Assembly (NCBI RefSeq): GCF_021917145.1
Contig: NW_025813796.1
Span: forward strand, 2,647,411 to 2,711,410
DNA from: Hypomesus transpacificus
Taxonomy: Eukaryota > Chordata > Actinopteri > Osmeriformes > Osmeridae
Direction: 5' to 3'
DNA: 64,000 nucleotides
Numbering within the stretch: position 1 is the first letter of the stretch; every line of letters begins with the position of its first letter. A program made the translations under genes and the position numbers. Shown in pieces: positions 1 through 11,558 of this stretch. The notes under the pieces are model-generated. The model worked only from the letters and a program-made list of their open reading frames with translations, did not search any database and was not told where the DNA came from.

Positions 1-168
1 TTTTGACTAGTTTGTCTATGAACTACTTTGTCTACATTCATTATTGATAGTCCAGTACTAGTTACATTTGTGACCACTACACAACATTACAGCCTTATAC
101 AAGCCTAGAAGGCTATAGTGATAAATGGAGCCTTTTACAAGTCTCTCACTCTCTCTCTCTTTCCACAG

Positions 169-1373
169 GCCCCCTGTAGAGTATCTCATGCCTTCACGCA
201 GCAGCGCCCCCTACAGCAGTAGCTCAGAATTGGCCAGCTCGGCGGGGAGGCCCAAAAAGAGGCGGGCTAGACGACCTCGCCGCGCCAATGGACAGGAGCC
301 CGACACAGACTATGCCTCATCCGGAGATGAGCTGGATGACAATGACTTTGACAGGTACGCTGAACCCCTGAGTCCCAGTCATTCTCTCACCTCGGATCAC
401 ATTTATCTGCATTGTGCTTAAGAATGCCATCGCAGAAAATGCATTTGCTCCGATGCTGAACTAGCTTCTCTCCCCTTCCTCTTCCTATACTCACATCTAC
501 CTTTTTTGTGTAATTTTCCTTCCCTGGGTGCCACTGTTAGTGAGTTCCCACCCATAACCAGTGAGCAGGAACGCATCGACTACAAGCACGAGTTTGACCG
601 GGACCACCAGGAGTACAAGGACCTGCAAGCAGACCTGGACGTCATCAATAAGAACCTGTCAGACGTGGACCGAGAACTTGATGACCTGCAGGAAGGCAGC
701 CCCCAGTTCCTGGTGAGCAGAATGACATGACTCTCGTAAAACATTCATGGAAATGTATTAGAGATTCTACAAGTAATTCTCTATGTACAAGGAATGCTTT
801 GGGGTTTAGGGGTGGAGTTTTAAGGCAGGGTCTCTTCCTAATGGATGAAAAAGCTATTAAAAATCGCTGGAAAAGCCAGAGAAGTTTGGCTCCTAAACTT
901 TCAGCTACTTTTCTAATTTTATGATGTAATTTATCCGTATCTACAGGATGCCATGGATGAGTACAACAGACTGAAAGACTTAAAAAGGGTATGCATACAC
1001 AATTGTGCCCACTGTTGTGCAGCAGACAAGCCCTTTTCAAGTCATCAATGTATTTCACTCCCTCTATTGTTTGTTTACAGTTTCGCACCATTACCTCTTA
1101 GAGACAGAATTGCAAAGCAGGCATTTAAGTTATCCTCTCATGCATGCTGCTAATGACTGATTATTAAATCCTCTCTATCCTTGTGTTTACCCTAAACCAC
1201 CGTTGTCATGTACCAAGCCGTATCTCAGCTGCTTCAGACAAGCGCAGAAGGCTAATGTTCCTCCTCTTGCCCAGTCGGCAGATTACCAGATGAAGAAGCG
1301 TCGATGTAAGTACCTGAAGGCCAAGCTCTCCCACATCAAGAGGATGGTGAGCGACTACAGTCGTGGGGCCTGA
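169..1373 (+). CDS. ocln: Occludin, 3' part of the gene (C-terminal cytosolic region)
   Basis: Occludin is a four-pass tight-junction protein, and only its cytosolic tail is encoded here. I read four exons: 169-354, 541-712, 947-988 and 1275-1373, all with AG acceptors and GT donors, ending in TGA. The first is a basic, serine-rich linker (KKRRARRPRR) with the tyrosine/acidic stretch DTDYASSGDELDD. The others encode the coiled-coil occludin/ELL domain: ITSEQERIDYKHEFDRDHQEY, NKNLSDVDRELDDLQE, DEYNRLKDLK and a basic end, LKAKLSHIKRMVSDYSRGA. In mammals this domain binds ZO-1. The MARVEL membrane segments and start codon lie upstream of position 1. Teleosts can carry two occludin copies and I cannot say which one this is. 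Everything before 169 is intron. Confidence 0.93.
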
Positions 1374-2043
1374 AAGACATCGCTTCATCCAAGGTCATCC
1401 CTTGCCACACTCCCTGTTGAATCATCTTGGAGGATTCATTTGCAGCAAGAGAGCCTGCCAATCAAGCACTGTATACTAAACGGATTCTGGATAAACTATT
1501 CCATTCTGAAAAGCTATCCCATTCTGAAAAGCTATCCCTGTCCTTCTGAAGCCATGACTGGTGAGATTTCTGCATGATGGTTTTAGGAATGGAAATAATT
1601 GTATGTTTTGTGTATTATGCCACTGTTTTTGTATTCTTTTTTTAAAACTCAGACATTAGGTAATAGTTGACCCTTTTCTTCTATGCATACTAACTGTATT
1701 TATTTAGTCTCTTCCTCTGTAATTTGTCTGAATCTTTTGAGTGAATCATAAGTGCCAGACTCAGTATGACTTGGATCCTGAGTTGTTTTAACTATCACTA
1801 ACATATCTTACGGATAAGGAATAAGTCCTTGTTTCTTGTTTGTATTCTACAATACGTTTTTACTTTTAAGCATAATGGATTGACAGTTGTAAATATGTGA
1901 ATATGCTGTGATGTTGGTCTGTTTGTGTAAGTTTTGTCGTCGCCTATAAATTCTGGCGAATTCTACAATACAAAATAGCCCATCAAATGTTTTTAAATGA
2001 ATTTGATTGTATGTGTGTAATGTTATTTCTTTTATAGAATAAA
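1374..2043 (+). other. ocln: ocln 3' UTR with polyadenylation signal
   Basis: This is AT-rich noncoding sequence after the occludin stop codon. A canonical AATAAA lies at 2038-2043, so cleavage is expected about 10-25 bases later, at roughly 2053-2068. I see no conserved ORF. A 19-base near-direct duplication (ATTCTGAAAAGCTATCCC) occurs around 1502-1540. Confidence 0.7.
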
Positions 2044-2064
2044 GAGAATACAACTTTTTAGATT

Positions 2065-2510
2065 TTTATTGAATTTTCAATCAAATTAAAAATTGAACAC
2101 CAGTTCCTTCTTAATATCTAATCCTTAAACAAACAATGGCAAAGCAGAAGCTGCAAATTGACAAAGGACACGACTAGAGTAAATCTCTAGCAAAAACAGG
2201 AAGGGTATTACAGACACAGGTAAATTATCTAGTGTACCTGGAATAAGGTTTCTCATTCAAGTCTTAGGATATATATTTTTCATACAATATACTTACAAGT
2301 TAAGCATAAGACCTCTCTTCAATACATTTTTCTAGTCGGTTACTCACAATTTTACCACCCATGAGATGGAAATTGCCATCCTTGTATCGATAGGCACATA
2401 CGTGCCTTCACTAAAAAGCTGGGTCGCGATCATTAGCGTTGGCGTAACTGACGAGTGACTGAACAAGACAGATGGATGAATGCACTTCCAAGTCTGTCCA
2501 CAACAGCCCC
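2065..2510 (-). other. ankrd34b: ankrd34b 3' UTR with polyadenylation signal
   Basis: TTTATT at 2065-2070 reads AATAAA on the minus strand, about 440 bases past the ankrd34b stop. It lies only 22 bases from the plus-strand occludin signal, so the two convergent transcripts probably overlap by a few bases at their 3' ends. Confidence 0.6.
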
Positions 2511-4196
2511 TCAATGACCAAAGATCCCGTCAAAGTCTCCCAGGTGCTTGATCTGCTCTGTCTGCATCGAGTGTCTTCTCAGCAGCATTCTCCTGGTCTT
2601 CAGCTCTTTTGGGAGGCCAGGAGGAGCCGAAGGTAGCAGGGTCTTCAGGCCTGCTACTGCTCCGCAGACCGCCCTACTTCCTGGGCTGGGGTTGGAGACC
2701 GACCCAGAGATGTTGGGGATTGGAGAGTGGTGATGAGGGAATAGTGGGGGCAGGCAGCCGGGTCTCGTCTGGGAGATGGGGTCCAGTTGAAGGGCCCCAG
2801 ATCCCCTGCGCTCCAGCCCAGAGAGGGCTCTTCTGGTTAGGACTGGGGCTTCTAGAGATTCCCTGGAGCCCAGCAAAGTTGAGGAACGTGACATGACCAG
2901 CTTCCTGCTCTCCAGAGGGGCTCTGCCCTCTTCAGGAAAGCCACTGGCCAGCTGAGGGTCGGAGCTATAGTGATCAGCCCCAAGGTGTCGTCTCTGGATG
3001 ATGTTTCGCAAGCTGGACACAGCCAGACTGGGGAGGGGGCAGCCAGAGTCTTTTCCCCCAATGGAGGTGGAGGAGGATGGGGATCCCTGGCCTGAGTGGA
3101 GACTTTGTGAGTGGAGGTTTGGGTGGGAGGCAGAGTGAGAGGAGAAAAGACTTGAGATGGATAACTTTCGGCGTAGTGGCCCCCCAGTTTCCCCCACTTT
3201 GTCCTCAGTGTTAATGTTGATGATCTTGTTCTGGTCGGTACTGCAGCTACACTTGTGGGGGATTGTTTTGTCATATTCTTCAGTGTTCAAACCCAGCCAG
3301 TTGATCCTGACTGAGAGATCCTCTTCCACATTTCGGAGGTCTTCTGTTGATGAAGGGGCTAAGTTGGAGTGACGGACCAGCAGGGAGGCAGGGATCCTTA
3401 GCCAGGGCTCTGAGTTCAGCCTCTGGAGAGGCTGTTGCAGTCTGTCCAACCTGCCCAGGCCTCTTGCACTGGAAGGGGAGGAAGGTTGGGAACTCATGCC
3501 CCCCGACCCAGAGCACATACTCTGCTTGAAAGAGAAAATTTGGCGAGGGCCACCAGTGGAGGAAGAAGAGGAACACGGAGGGGAGGTGAGGAGCTGGATC
3601 TCTGAGGGAGATGCACAGGGAGGTGCAGCTGAAGAGGGATGCAGCCCATCCCCCTGATCCAGGGGAGCAAGAGGGGGTACGTTGAGGTACTGCCTGGCCC
3701 TTGGCTTCCCACAGGGGAATGTGTCCGTGGTGATGATGATCACCTCCTTTCCCTTGGCCTTGCAGGTGTCCAGCAGCAGCTTCAGAACCTCCTGGTCCCC
3801 AGTAGTAACTGCATAGAGCAGTGCTGAGCTTCCAGAGTGATCCTCCAGGCCTGGGTCTGCACCACTGGCCAGGAGCAAGGACACCACCGCGGCCCCGGCC
3901 TGCCCCATGCAGGCATGCATGAGGGCCGTCCGACCTGATTTGTCCTGAATGTTGAGGTCGGCTCCTCTTTCCAGCAGATACTGAACCAACTTGTCCCTGC
4001 TGGCACTCTGTGCATCGACGTGCTGGGTCCTGCAAGCCACCATTAGGGGGGTCTGGCCCTGCCCATCACTCTCATTGATGTAAGCCCCTCCCTCCAGGAG
4101 AAGGCGTGTGAGACGCAGGCGGCGTAAGAACACGGCTCGCAGCAGGGGGTTACCTGGCTCGTGAGGGGCCCCTGACACACTGTCCTCCCCCTCCAT
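2511..4196 (-). CDS. ankrd34b: Ankyrin repeat domain-containing protein 34B-like
   Basis: This is an intronless coding region of 561 residues. The N-terminal third has ankyrin repeats: LLRAVFLRRLRLTRLLLEGG, then GQTPLMVACRTQHVD, then DKSGRTALMHACMGQAGA, then HSGSSALLYAVTTGDQEVL. The conserved CKAKGKEVIIITTDT and QYLNVPP strings of the ANKRD34 family follow. The remainder is a serine/proline-rich low-complexity region, but it keeps family blocks: LRNIIQRRHLGADHYSSDPQL, LERRGSGALQLD, and the C-terminal MLLRRHSMQTEQIKHLGDF. These blocks plus the adjacent rasgrf2 point to ANKRD34B rather than 34A or 34C (ANKRD34C lies by RASGRF1 in human). Molecular function is poorly known; ankyrin repeats imply protein binding. 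A 3' splice site on this strand (AG at 4244-4245) leaves about 47 bases of 5' UTR before the ATG at 4196, so at least one upstream noncoding exon is expected. Confidence 0.88.
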   Translation of the reverse strand: MEGEDSVSGAPHEPGNPLLRAVFLRRLRLTRLLLEGGAYINESDGQGQTPLMVACRTQHVDAQSASRDKLVQYLLERGADLNIQDKSGRTALMHACMGQAGAAVVSLLLASGADPGLEDHSGSSALLYAVTTGDQEVLKLLLDTCKAKGKEVIIITTDTFPCGKPRARQYLNVPPLAPLDQGDGLHPSSAAPPCASPSEIQLLTSPPCSSSSSTGGPRQIFSFKQSMCSGSGGMSSQPSSPSSARGLGRLDRLQQPLQRLNSEPWLRIPASLLVRHSNLAPSSTEDLRNVEEDLSVRINWLGLNTEEYDKTIPHKCSCSTDQNKIININTEDKVGETGGPLRRKLSISSLFSSHSASHPNLHSQSLHSGQGSPSSSTSIGGKDSGCPLPSLAVSSLRNIIQRRHLGADHYSSDPQLASGFPEEGRAPLESRKLVMSRSSTLLGSRESLEAPVLTRRALSGLERRGSGALQLDPISQTRPGCLPPLFPHHHSPIPNISGSVSNPSPGSRAVCGAVAGLKTLLPSAPPGLPKELKTRRMLLRRHSMQTEQIKHLGDFDGIFGH

Positions 4197-4259
4197 GGCC
4201 CCAGTCTCTGGTCTTGGAACCCTTCTTGCCGCTGGACAGGTGTCTGTGAGAAAGAGAGG

Positions 4260-7200
4260 ATTGTCTTTTTAACTAGAGTTGTTCCATAAAAACAGCTATC
4301 CAGTTCAACCATAGAAACGGCAACAAACAACAACTTTGTGTCATTGAAATCTAGTCTTTGTCCACAAGTTTACAGTAGATAACTACATCGGATGGAAGAG
4401 ATCTAAATGTCTTAGGTGGACTGTATAATCGGGATAATTTTGAATAAACAGTTTCTTTTTACAGTATCAGAAATCAATTTAAAGCTGTGTTTTTCTTCTC
4501 TACTGGGTTTCCTATAAACCTTTGTGTTGTTAATCCTTGCCTCCCCTTTCGATCAGAGACTGATGGAAACATGTACTGTACCACAGTGGAATAATACCAT
4601 TGAAATCCGAAAAATACTGTGAAAGTACATTTGATGTCGATAAGCTTCAGTGCGTAAACTAAAAGCTGTGAATCCCAGTACATATAGAACTGTATTCGAC
4701 AAGTATGATCCAAATATTTGAATGTATGTCTTTACATCTGCCCCTCTCAGTCGCTTTAAGTCTGCTTTAACCATAGAGAAGCAGTAATTACTCTTATTTC
4801 CTGTTGAGAATATATGACAAACAGTGCAGAGGACACTCAGGAGCACAGTGTGGTGTGTGGGCGGCGGGAAAGGAGGGAAAAGCACCTTTGTCTCTTTTCA
4901 GGGCAGAGGAAAAAATATATTTTCTCCAAAGATGTTTTTTCATTTTTTACTGAAATGTGAATATTGTGCTGTTTAAAAAACTTGTTTTCGTCATTCAGTT
5001 CCAACCTGTGAATCATTCTTAATCTCAGGCTTTCTGTTGTTCGAGCCTGAGGATCAGTGGGGTGGTTACTGTCTAACACCAACGCCAACCACAGTTTCCT
5101 TCTGTTTCAATATTATATCTATGAACAGTTTATATTTCCAAATACTAGATATTAAATGTTAAATAGTATCAAGGGTGAATCTTTACAACAAAGGTACATT
5201 TACTAACATAACATGCATAATATACATCAAGAGGGGAATGAGTATTTAAATCAAAAGGATTCAACCCATTCAAATAGGTAGCTCGTAAATACTGTATACA
5301 CAATTGCTGCCTGCGTTCTTTTGGATCAAACCCTTATTCCTGAACATTGTTCTCTTTCGTTATTCTATTTCGCCTTGGCCTTACCATGCCTCGATGTGAA
5401 AAATACAGTACCTGACAGGTCACGCTAAGCTGTGTGTATTTTTAACGTGTTTCCATTAGCATTGTTCCAGTTTCCAGGGAGGAGTGAGGCAACAGTGCCG
5501 TGTGTGTCTTTGACTCTCTGTCCTGTCAGCAGAGTGCTGTCACGCTCCACCTGTCTGTGGGGGATCCACAGAGGCTACACTTGAGAGTGAAGAGCCCAAC
5601 TCCAACACTCAGGCTCAGTTAGAAGAGATAGCGTGTGCGTGTTTGTATGTATATATGAAGGGCCCACCAAACAGAGGAGTGAAGAGTCCCCTGGATCCCA
5701 CTCCTGAAGCTCATGCCAACCATACACAGAGGTGAGAACTGGTAGAAATCGACAGGGGGAGATGGATGGAAAGAGAGAGAGAGATTCACTTCTGGATGCC
5801 AGTTAGCTCTTCCAAGCCAAATTCTTTGTTGTTGCCACGTTCTAAGCCACAAATCTAGACTAGGAGAGATATTCTCTATAATCATCAGTTTAGGTTAATT
5901 CTGTTTAATGCTATGGTCCGTTTCCCCACAGAGTATCCTATCTTGGATTTTTGTGTACAGAGAGGATAAAGCTTACTTGCAATCAAAGCACACAGGGTTT
6001 TCTGGACATTATGATGGATAATGTGGACTCCAAACATTACTACGGACATTACAATTGTCACTCTTTTCATCAAGATTGTGATTAAACCTGACTTAAAATC
6101 AGCTACATGAATTATATGAAGCACATCCACGGACAATCCCAACACAAAAATCTAGTTACTCACCAGTCCTTGTGCTCTGCTCAGCCCTCCTTTTCCTACA
6201 AGAGCGCTGAAAACCAAATCTCCATTCAGCACGGGTGGTGTTGCGTGAGTGCTGTACTGGGGAAGGCAGAACATTCAGCCAAGGATGTGAGAGTGTGTGT
6301 ATGTACGCTCCTATGGGAAAAGTGAGAGAGAGAGAGAGAGTGAGAGAGAGAGAGTGATATAGACTACAGTAGGTGTGACGTTTGTCAGCTCCGAGAAACA
6401 ATTATCCCTAACCAAGTAGTGCGGCGCAGCAGCGAGGAGAGGTGGAGGGGGCAGTTGATGTGAAGAGAGAGAGCAAGATGCTGAAAGAAAAGAAAGGTGA
6501 GGGAGATTTTGAAAGAGAAAAAATCACATTGAAGAGACGGAGAGGGCTGAATAATCTTGATACATTTCATATATTTTTAGGAAGGTTCACGATGCATTGT
6601 TCATCACTTTACAATGCATTGTTTTTCCTTGTCCTGCTTGTCTTTTAAGGAGTGAACTAAGTACACTAAACTGTTGAAATGACTGCTGAGGGGTCAAGGG
6701 CAGAGCTAGAGAAATCTATTTGTTTAGTTCATCAATGACATCTCCATGACAACAGTCAGAGGGATGAGGAGGAGGCGTGCGTGTGTGCGTGCGTTTGTGT
6801 GTGTGTGTCCATGCCTATGTATGTGTCCTATTCAGATTTATGAGGTTATGATCACCATCATGGTTCAATGTAATTATTTTTATTAGTAGCATTTCTAATC
6901 ATTTTATAATTTCATCAACAACAAGCTTTCTCAACAGACTGTCAGAGAGAGACATGAGATGAGACATGGGGAGAGGATGGGAAAACAGACAAATGGTGGC
7001 ACATTAACAGTTGATGGGACGTACACAAACAGACAGACACAAATAAATGGGAGGACATGTTTTCTTTCCATTGTTGACAGCAATATTTACGACAGGACTA
7101 AGGTTGTCCCTTTGTCTTGGTGGTCATGCAGAGGAAATAATGTTATGCTACTGCTAAAAGCATGACACCTTCCATTTCTAAGGTCTGAATAGAGGAGGAG

Positions 7201-10200
7201 CTGAATAAACCTAGGCTCCCATCCACACTGAAAAACATGCCAAATCACTAATGAATGAATTATCCATCGTGAGCACATCTGAATGAAAATCACCCACCTG
7301 CTTGACCGCCGTGCTCTTTGCAGGTGCAGGCTGAGGCTCTAACATGCCAAAACCAAGACATGTCAGAAATATATTCTAACACTCAGAAACCTACATTAAA
7401 ACATGAATCAGGCATAGAAAACCTCATATTAGATTCCGTCTACCTCAACATCAAACCTTATTTGCTTAAAAACTGTAATTGTTATGTTGATGTGCCCAGT
7501 GCACAAAAATATTCTTTACTTGTAGGGTACACATGTTCAAATAATGCTTGCTTTGAAAAGTACAACAAAAGGCCCTATATAAGGCTTTGGCACAACTGCT
7601 TTATGTCCTCGGTTAGCCGTTGCCATAGGAACAGAGCAGCCTTGTTTGAAAGGAAAGGTGAGATTTTTACCACCAGATGGGGACATCTCACCTATCCTCA
7701 GACAAGACAAGAAGTATTGGTTGAAATGTGCTAGGCTCTGCTGTTTAGGAAGTTTTGAGTTGAGCCTTGGAGAGATAGACTCACATTACACTACATGTAT
7801 TAGGATTTCTTATTTTATTATCTCTGATAGTTTGCTAATTACAATGGCGTCAATTCAGAGTGCAAATTATACAATGACAATCGGCAGGGGCGCCGCCAGG
7901 AATTTTGGGCCCGATTTTTTTTTCTTTTTAATTTCTATTAGTTTTCTATTTTTGGGGGCCCCTGTCAGCCAGGGTCCCTTGGAATTGCCTTAACTTTTAC
8001 CCCCTATATGGCGCCCCTGACAATCGGGGGGTCAACTTTTTCTCCAGGGCGTAAAGTAATATTTACGATTACAGGTAAGAACAATATATAAATGTATTGA
8101 CCCCCGACCTGTTGTGTTTACCTCTTTTGGGGGGTCCAAGTCTTAATTATGGGGGGTCAAACCCCCCAATCCCCCCCGTAATTCAAACCCTCCATCAATT
8201 GGATGGAAACATATTTTAATTCACCATCAGTCACATCCTTGCATTAAATACTTTCAAAAAATCAACTTGTACAGATAATGTTTCTTTTCAAACAGTGCTC
8301 TTGTTGCCTTTGAACATATGTTTATGCTCCAAATATCAATAAAACAGTTTGTGGTGGGTCATTTTAGGGACTTATGGGTGGCAGTTATTTTGGGAGTGAC
8401 AGACATACAGTATTCATAATCCTCCATAATCCTTCAGTGCTTGTTCCATCAAGCAGAGGGCAGTTATCAAACCCCCTGACACTGCAGACCCACTCAAGTA
8501 TCTTACTCATCTTAGGAATATGTTATCACAAACTGGTGTTACCAGCGTTGGCCACAGTGCAAACACCCTTGTCAGAACAAATATGCTAATAACTATTATA
8601 ACAATAAAACAATTCAAACCAATGTACTTGAAAGCGATGCAGGCCAATAAAAGGAAATTGACCAAATGGAACATAGCTTTTGAGAAGAGTTGCCAGGTCA
8701 AACCTTCTTTTGACCTGATAACAACAACAAAAAAGCTTTCTGAAGGCTCTATGTGCCAGGTGAGATAACTCTGATAACCCTGCAGAGATGACAAGCTACT
8801 ACCTGTCTGACCCCTGCTAGGGGACCAGGCACACAAGCCCTGGCTTAATTTCTGACACACACATACACACATACACACAAGATTGATTTAACAATAGCAA
8901 TTGGAATGATTTAGACACAGCTTTGACTTAGGAGGTAAGTATCAGTAACTATGTGGCCAGCTGTGATGCAACACAAGTGTGTCCTTGCGCTCTCCTTCCT
9001 CCACAGCAAAACTGTTCCTCATCATACCCACACACTCCCTCTCCCCCTCCCCTCCCCTCTCCCTGTCTCCATCCACTGTTATGGCACAATGTTTAAGCCT
9101 CTAAACATTTTTTCTTTCTTTCATTTGGCTGTGTTGTATGTTGTTTTATTGGTATATGGAGAGGTCAGGTTAGGAGAGTAGCCTTCAGGAGAGTAGCCTA
9201 CAGTAAAGTAGGATCAGGCGAATCTAGTCTGAATGCCGGATGGTTAAACTACTCTCTGATTGGAGAGGTTGTCATTATACTTCACAAATCCTTCAAAAAT
9301 CCCAGAGGACAAGCTTACTATTGAGGTGTAAACTTATGTTCTCATGTTTACAGTACCCAAGTGTGAGACACTCACCTGGATGTGTTTTGTTTCAGAACAA
9401 GACTTTATGAATTCCCATTCACACTACAGTTACAATGTTCCCTGTAAAAAAATTCTGATACTCTTACTCTTTTCTTGCAGTAGTGTGTGATAGTTCTGTA
9501 CCATCTTTTTTCCTTCATGCATCACTTTTCCCCCTCTTTGTGTGCTTACCAATGCATTAGTCAGCATGTTTGAGCTTTTCTGAACCTAGCTCAGGGCAAG
9601 CCGCCAGAAAGAGGAAGAGGAAGGTTTGGTTGCTTTTGTGTTTCAATTTCCTAAGCGTAAGTGGGTGAGGAGTGGGCGCCTGGGCCCCTCTCAGAACCTG
9701 CTGTGTTTCTACCCACGGTTGGGTGCAGAGCAGAAGAACAGAACCGCTGAGGGCAGGTTATTCTGAACCGACACCTCAGCTGGGAGCGGGGGTGTATCTG
9801 GACCAGAGTGCTGCTGTGTAGCTACCTGCTCCAGAACTTTTCTCAAAACAATGAGCTTGTAGCTTATTATTTTTTCTTCCTATGATTTTTTTTTGGCACT
9901 GCTTTCTTTGATACTAATGCAACACAAATCACCTACAGTCTTTGTGTATAAGCATTTCAAAATTGTGCTTCACTAAGTATGTTTTAATACTAGCTGAGAA
10001 TTGTAAGAAAATTTGCTTACTTACAACCATTCAAAATATCTAGAGGACTGCCACATTGTCCTGTGTACAAGTTCTTTATTAGTTGCTACATTCCTATCAG
10101 ACTGGTAGTGTGTGTCATGGCGTGGGCTGTGTTTTGTTTGCAGAAAAGTGTATATGTCTGTAGCACCACACCAGCTCATGTGACCGTGGGTCCTCCTGAT

Positions 10201-11030
10201 CTCTCCCAGCCTTCAGACCTAATCCTGACCTCAGGGCCTTGGCGTTAACACTGTCCCGCAGGATCACTCAGGGTTTAACAGCCAAACGCCCTCCTGCCCC
10301 AGCTTCCCCAGTGCACCCCACTAAACACACACCTTTGGCAGCTTAGTTCAGAAAGTGGAGCAAGCTGTGAAGTTGGTAATATGGCCAAAATATTTTGTTA
10401 TCACCCCCCTCGTCCTCCCCCCTCCCAGCCCCACCTCACCAGTATTTACAATATCTAAATGCACTCACAGGCATTTGTCCATCGAAGAGGACACGCTGAC
10501 AGCACACATACACACACAGACATCTGCATGCTCACACGCGCGTAAACACTTAAGTACACACTCAGAGTGACATCTGTTTGCGCTGTCAAGCGGCCACATA
10601 GTTTCAAAACAAACAACATTTTAAATTCAACCAGAAACTGTTTGCTCATTGTGAAACCTACAACTTCTGCTTTTGTCAAATTTCGATCAAAAACGTGTTT
10701 GGGAAATGTACAATTTTTTACATTTTAATTGACTGGGGTTACGCATGTCAAATTGAATAATATGGTCCATATATGATTTTAGCAATCTTTGCCAATCCAC
10801 GTTTGGCCTGATAGTCGTCCTATGATTGGCTAAACCATAAGACGTGTGTAATAAAGAGAGAAAGGGAGATTTGTAGTGAATGTGTGTGTAGGGGTGTGGG
10901 GGCCGGGGGGCTGGTAGAAACAGTTAAAATGAGGTTATATTATTGTCTCGTCCACTACATAGAGCAGGATATTTGAGTGTGTGTTACAGTTGGCTTGCAA
11001 AAACAATAAGGACTATTCACCACGACTTTT
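4260..11030. other. Intergenic region between ankrd34b and rasgrf2
   Basis: I find no ORF here with family similarity or splice-supported structure. It holds simple sequence ((AG)-rich at 6317-6356, TG-rich near 6780-6810, CA-rich near 8855-8880 and 10500-10560), one hAT-type MITE (7885-8019) and, around it, a GGGGGTC/GACCCCC-rich degenerate repeat (about 8025-8180). Upstream noncoding exons and promoter elements of ankrd34b (minus) and rasgrf2 (plus) are expected somewhere here but cannot be pinned. Confidence 0.6.
7885..8019. mobile_element. Short hAT-type MITE with 8-bp target-site duplication
   Basis: The 135-bp element begins CAGGGGCGCC and ends GGCGCCCCTG, perfect terminal inverted repeats with the hAT-style CAG...CTG ends. 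It is flanked on both sides by the same 8 bases, ACAATCGG (7877-7884 and 8020-8027), the duplication length characteristic of hAT transposases. It has no coding capacity. It appears to have landed in an older G-rich repeat. Confidence 0.8.
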
Positions 11031-11558
11031 CACCACGTGTGCGCGCCGTTGAAGCGCGCACGGCGTGTATTGTACTGAGCCTAGAGATCCACATCACAGC
11101 GACAGGGCATTCAGACAGTAGGCTAGGCCAGTGCTGAGGGACCTGTCTCTTTAAGTTGGTGTCAAAGCCGATTAACGCTGATCTCGGTCGTGATTCTGTT
11201 TTTACCGTCTGTTCCCTGAATCTATTTTAGTTTGGCGCTTTAAAATTTGTGTTTCAATATTTGAAGTAGGCCTGTTTAATTTCGAATTAAGATTTTCGAC
11301 GGGATACGCATTTGGATATTAAGTTATGATCATGAATACCTCATTCTACTGACAGCGGGTCGGAGTCTGATGTGCGCTGCGCAGCGTGCTAGGACACTCC
11401 AACTTTTCCTTGCGCGTCTGTGGTAAGCTTGGATTACCTCGCTCGTATACAAAGCTCCTGCTATCTATCGTGCTCCACAGTCTTCTTCAAAATATGACTA
11501 AATCTTACAGGTGTGATGCCTCTCGTCACTTTTTGTAACTATTAATAATAGGCCGAAG
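11030..11558 (+). promoter_or_regulatory. rasgrf2: rasgrf2 5' flank / 5' UTR, CpG-richer region
   Basis: Sequence just upstream of the rasgrf2 ATG is locally CpG-rich compared with the surrounding AT-rich DNA. It holds CACGTG (an E-box) near 11034-11039, a short perfect inverted repeat GTGCGCGC (11039-11046) / GCGCGCAC (11054-11061), and TGCGCTGCGCA at 11373-11383, close to the NRF1 consensus. The transcription start is not determinable. Assignment as promoter is inferred from position and composition. Confidence 0.45.

Noticed and set aside
3280..4035. 251-residue minus-strand ORF overlapping ankrd34b
   Set aside because: It is out of frame with the clear ankyrin-repeat reading and has no family similarity.
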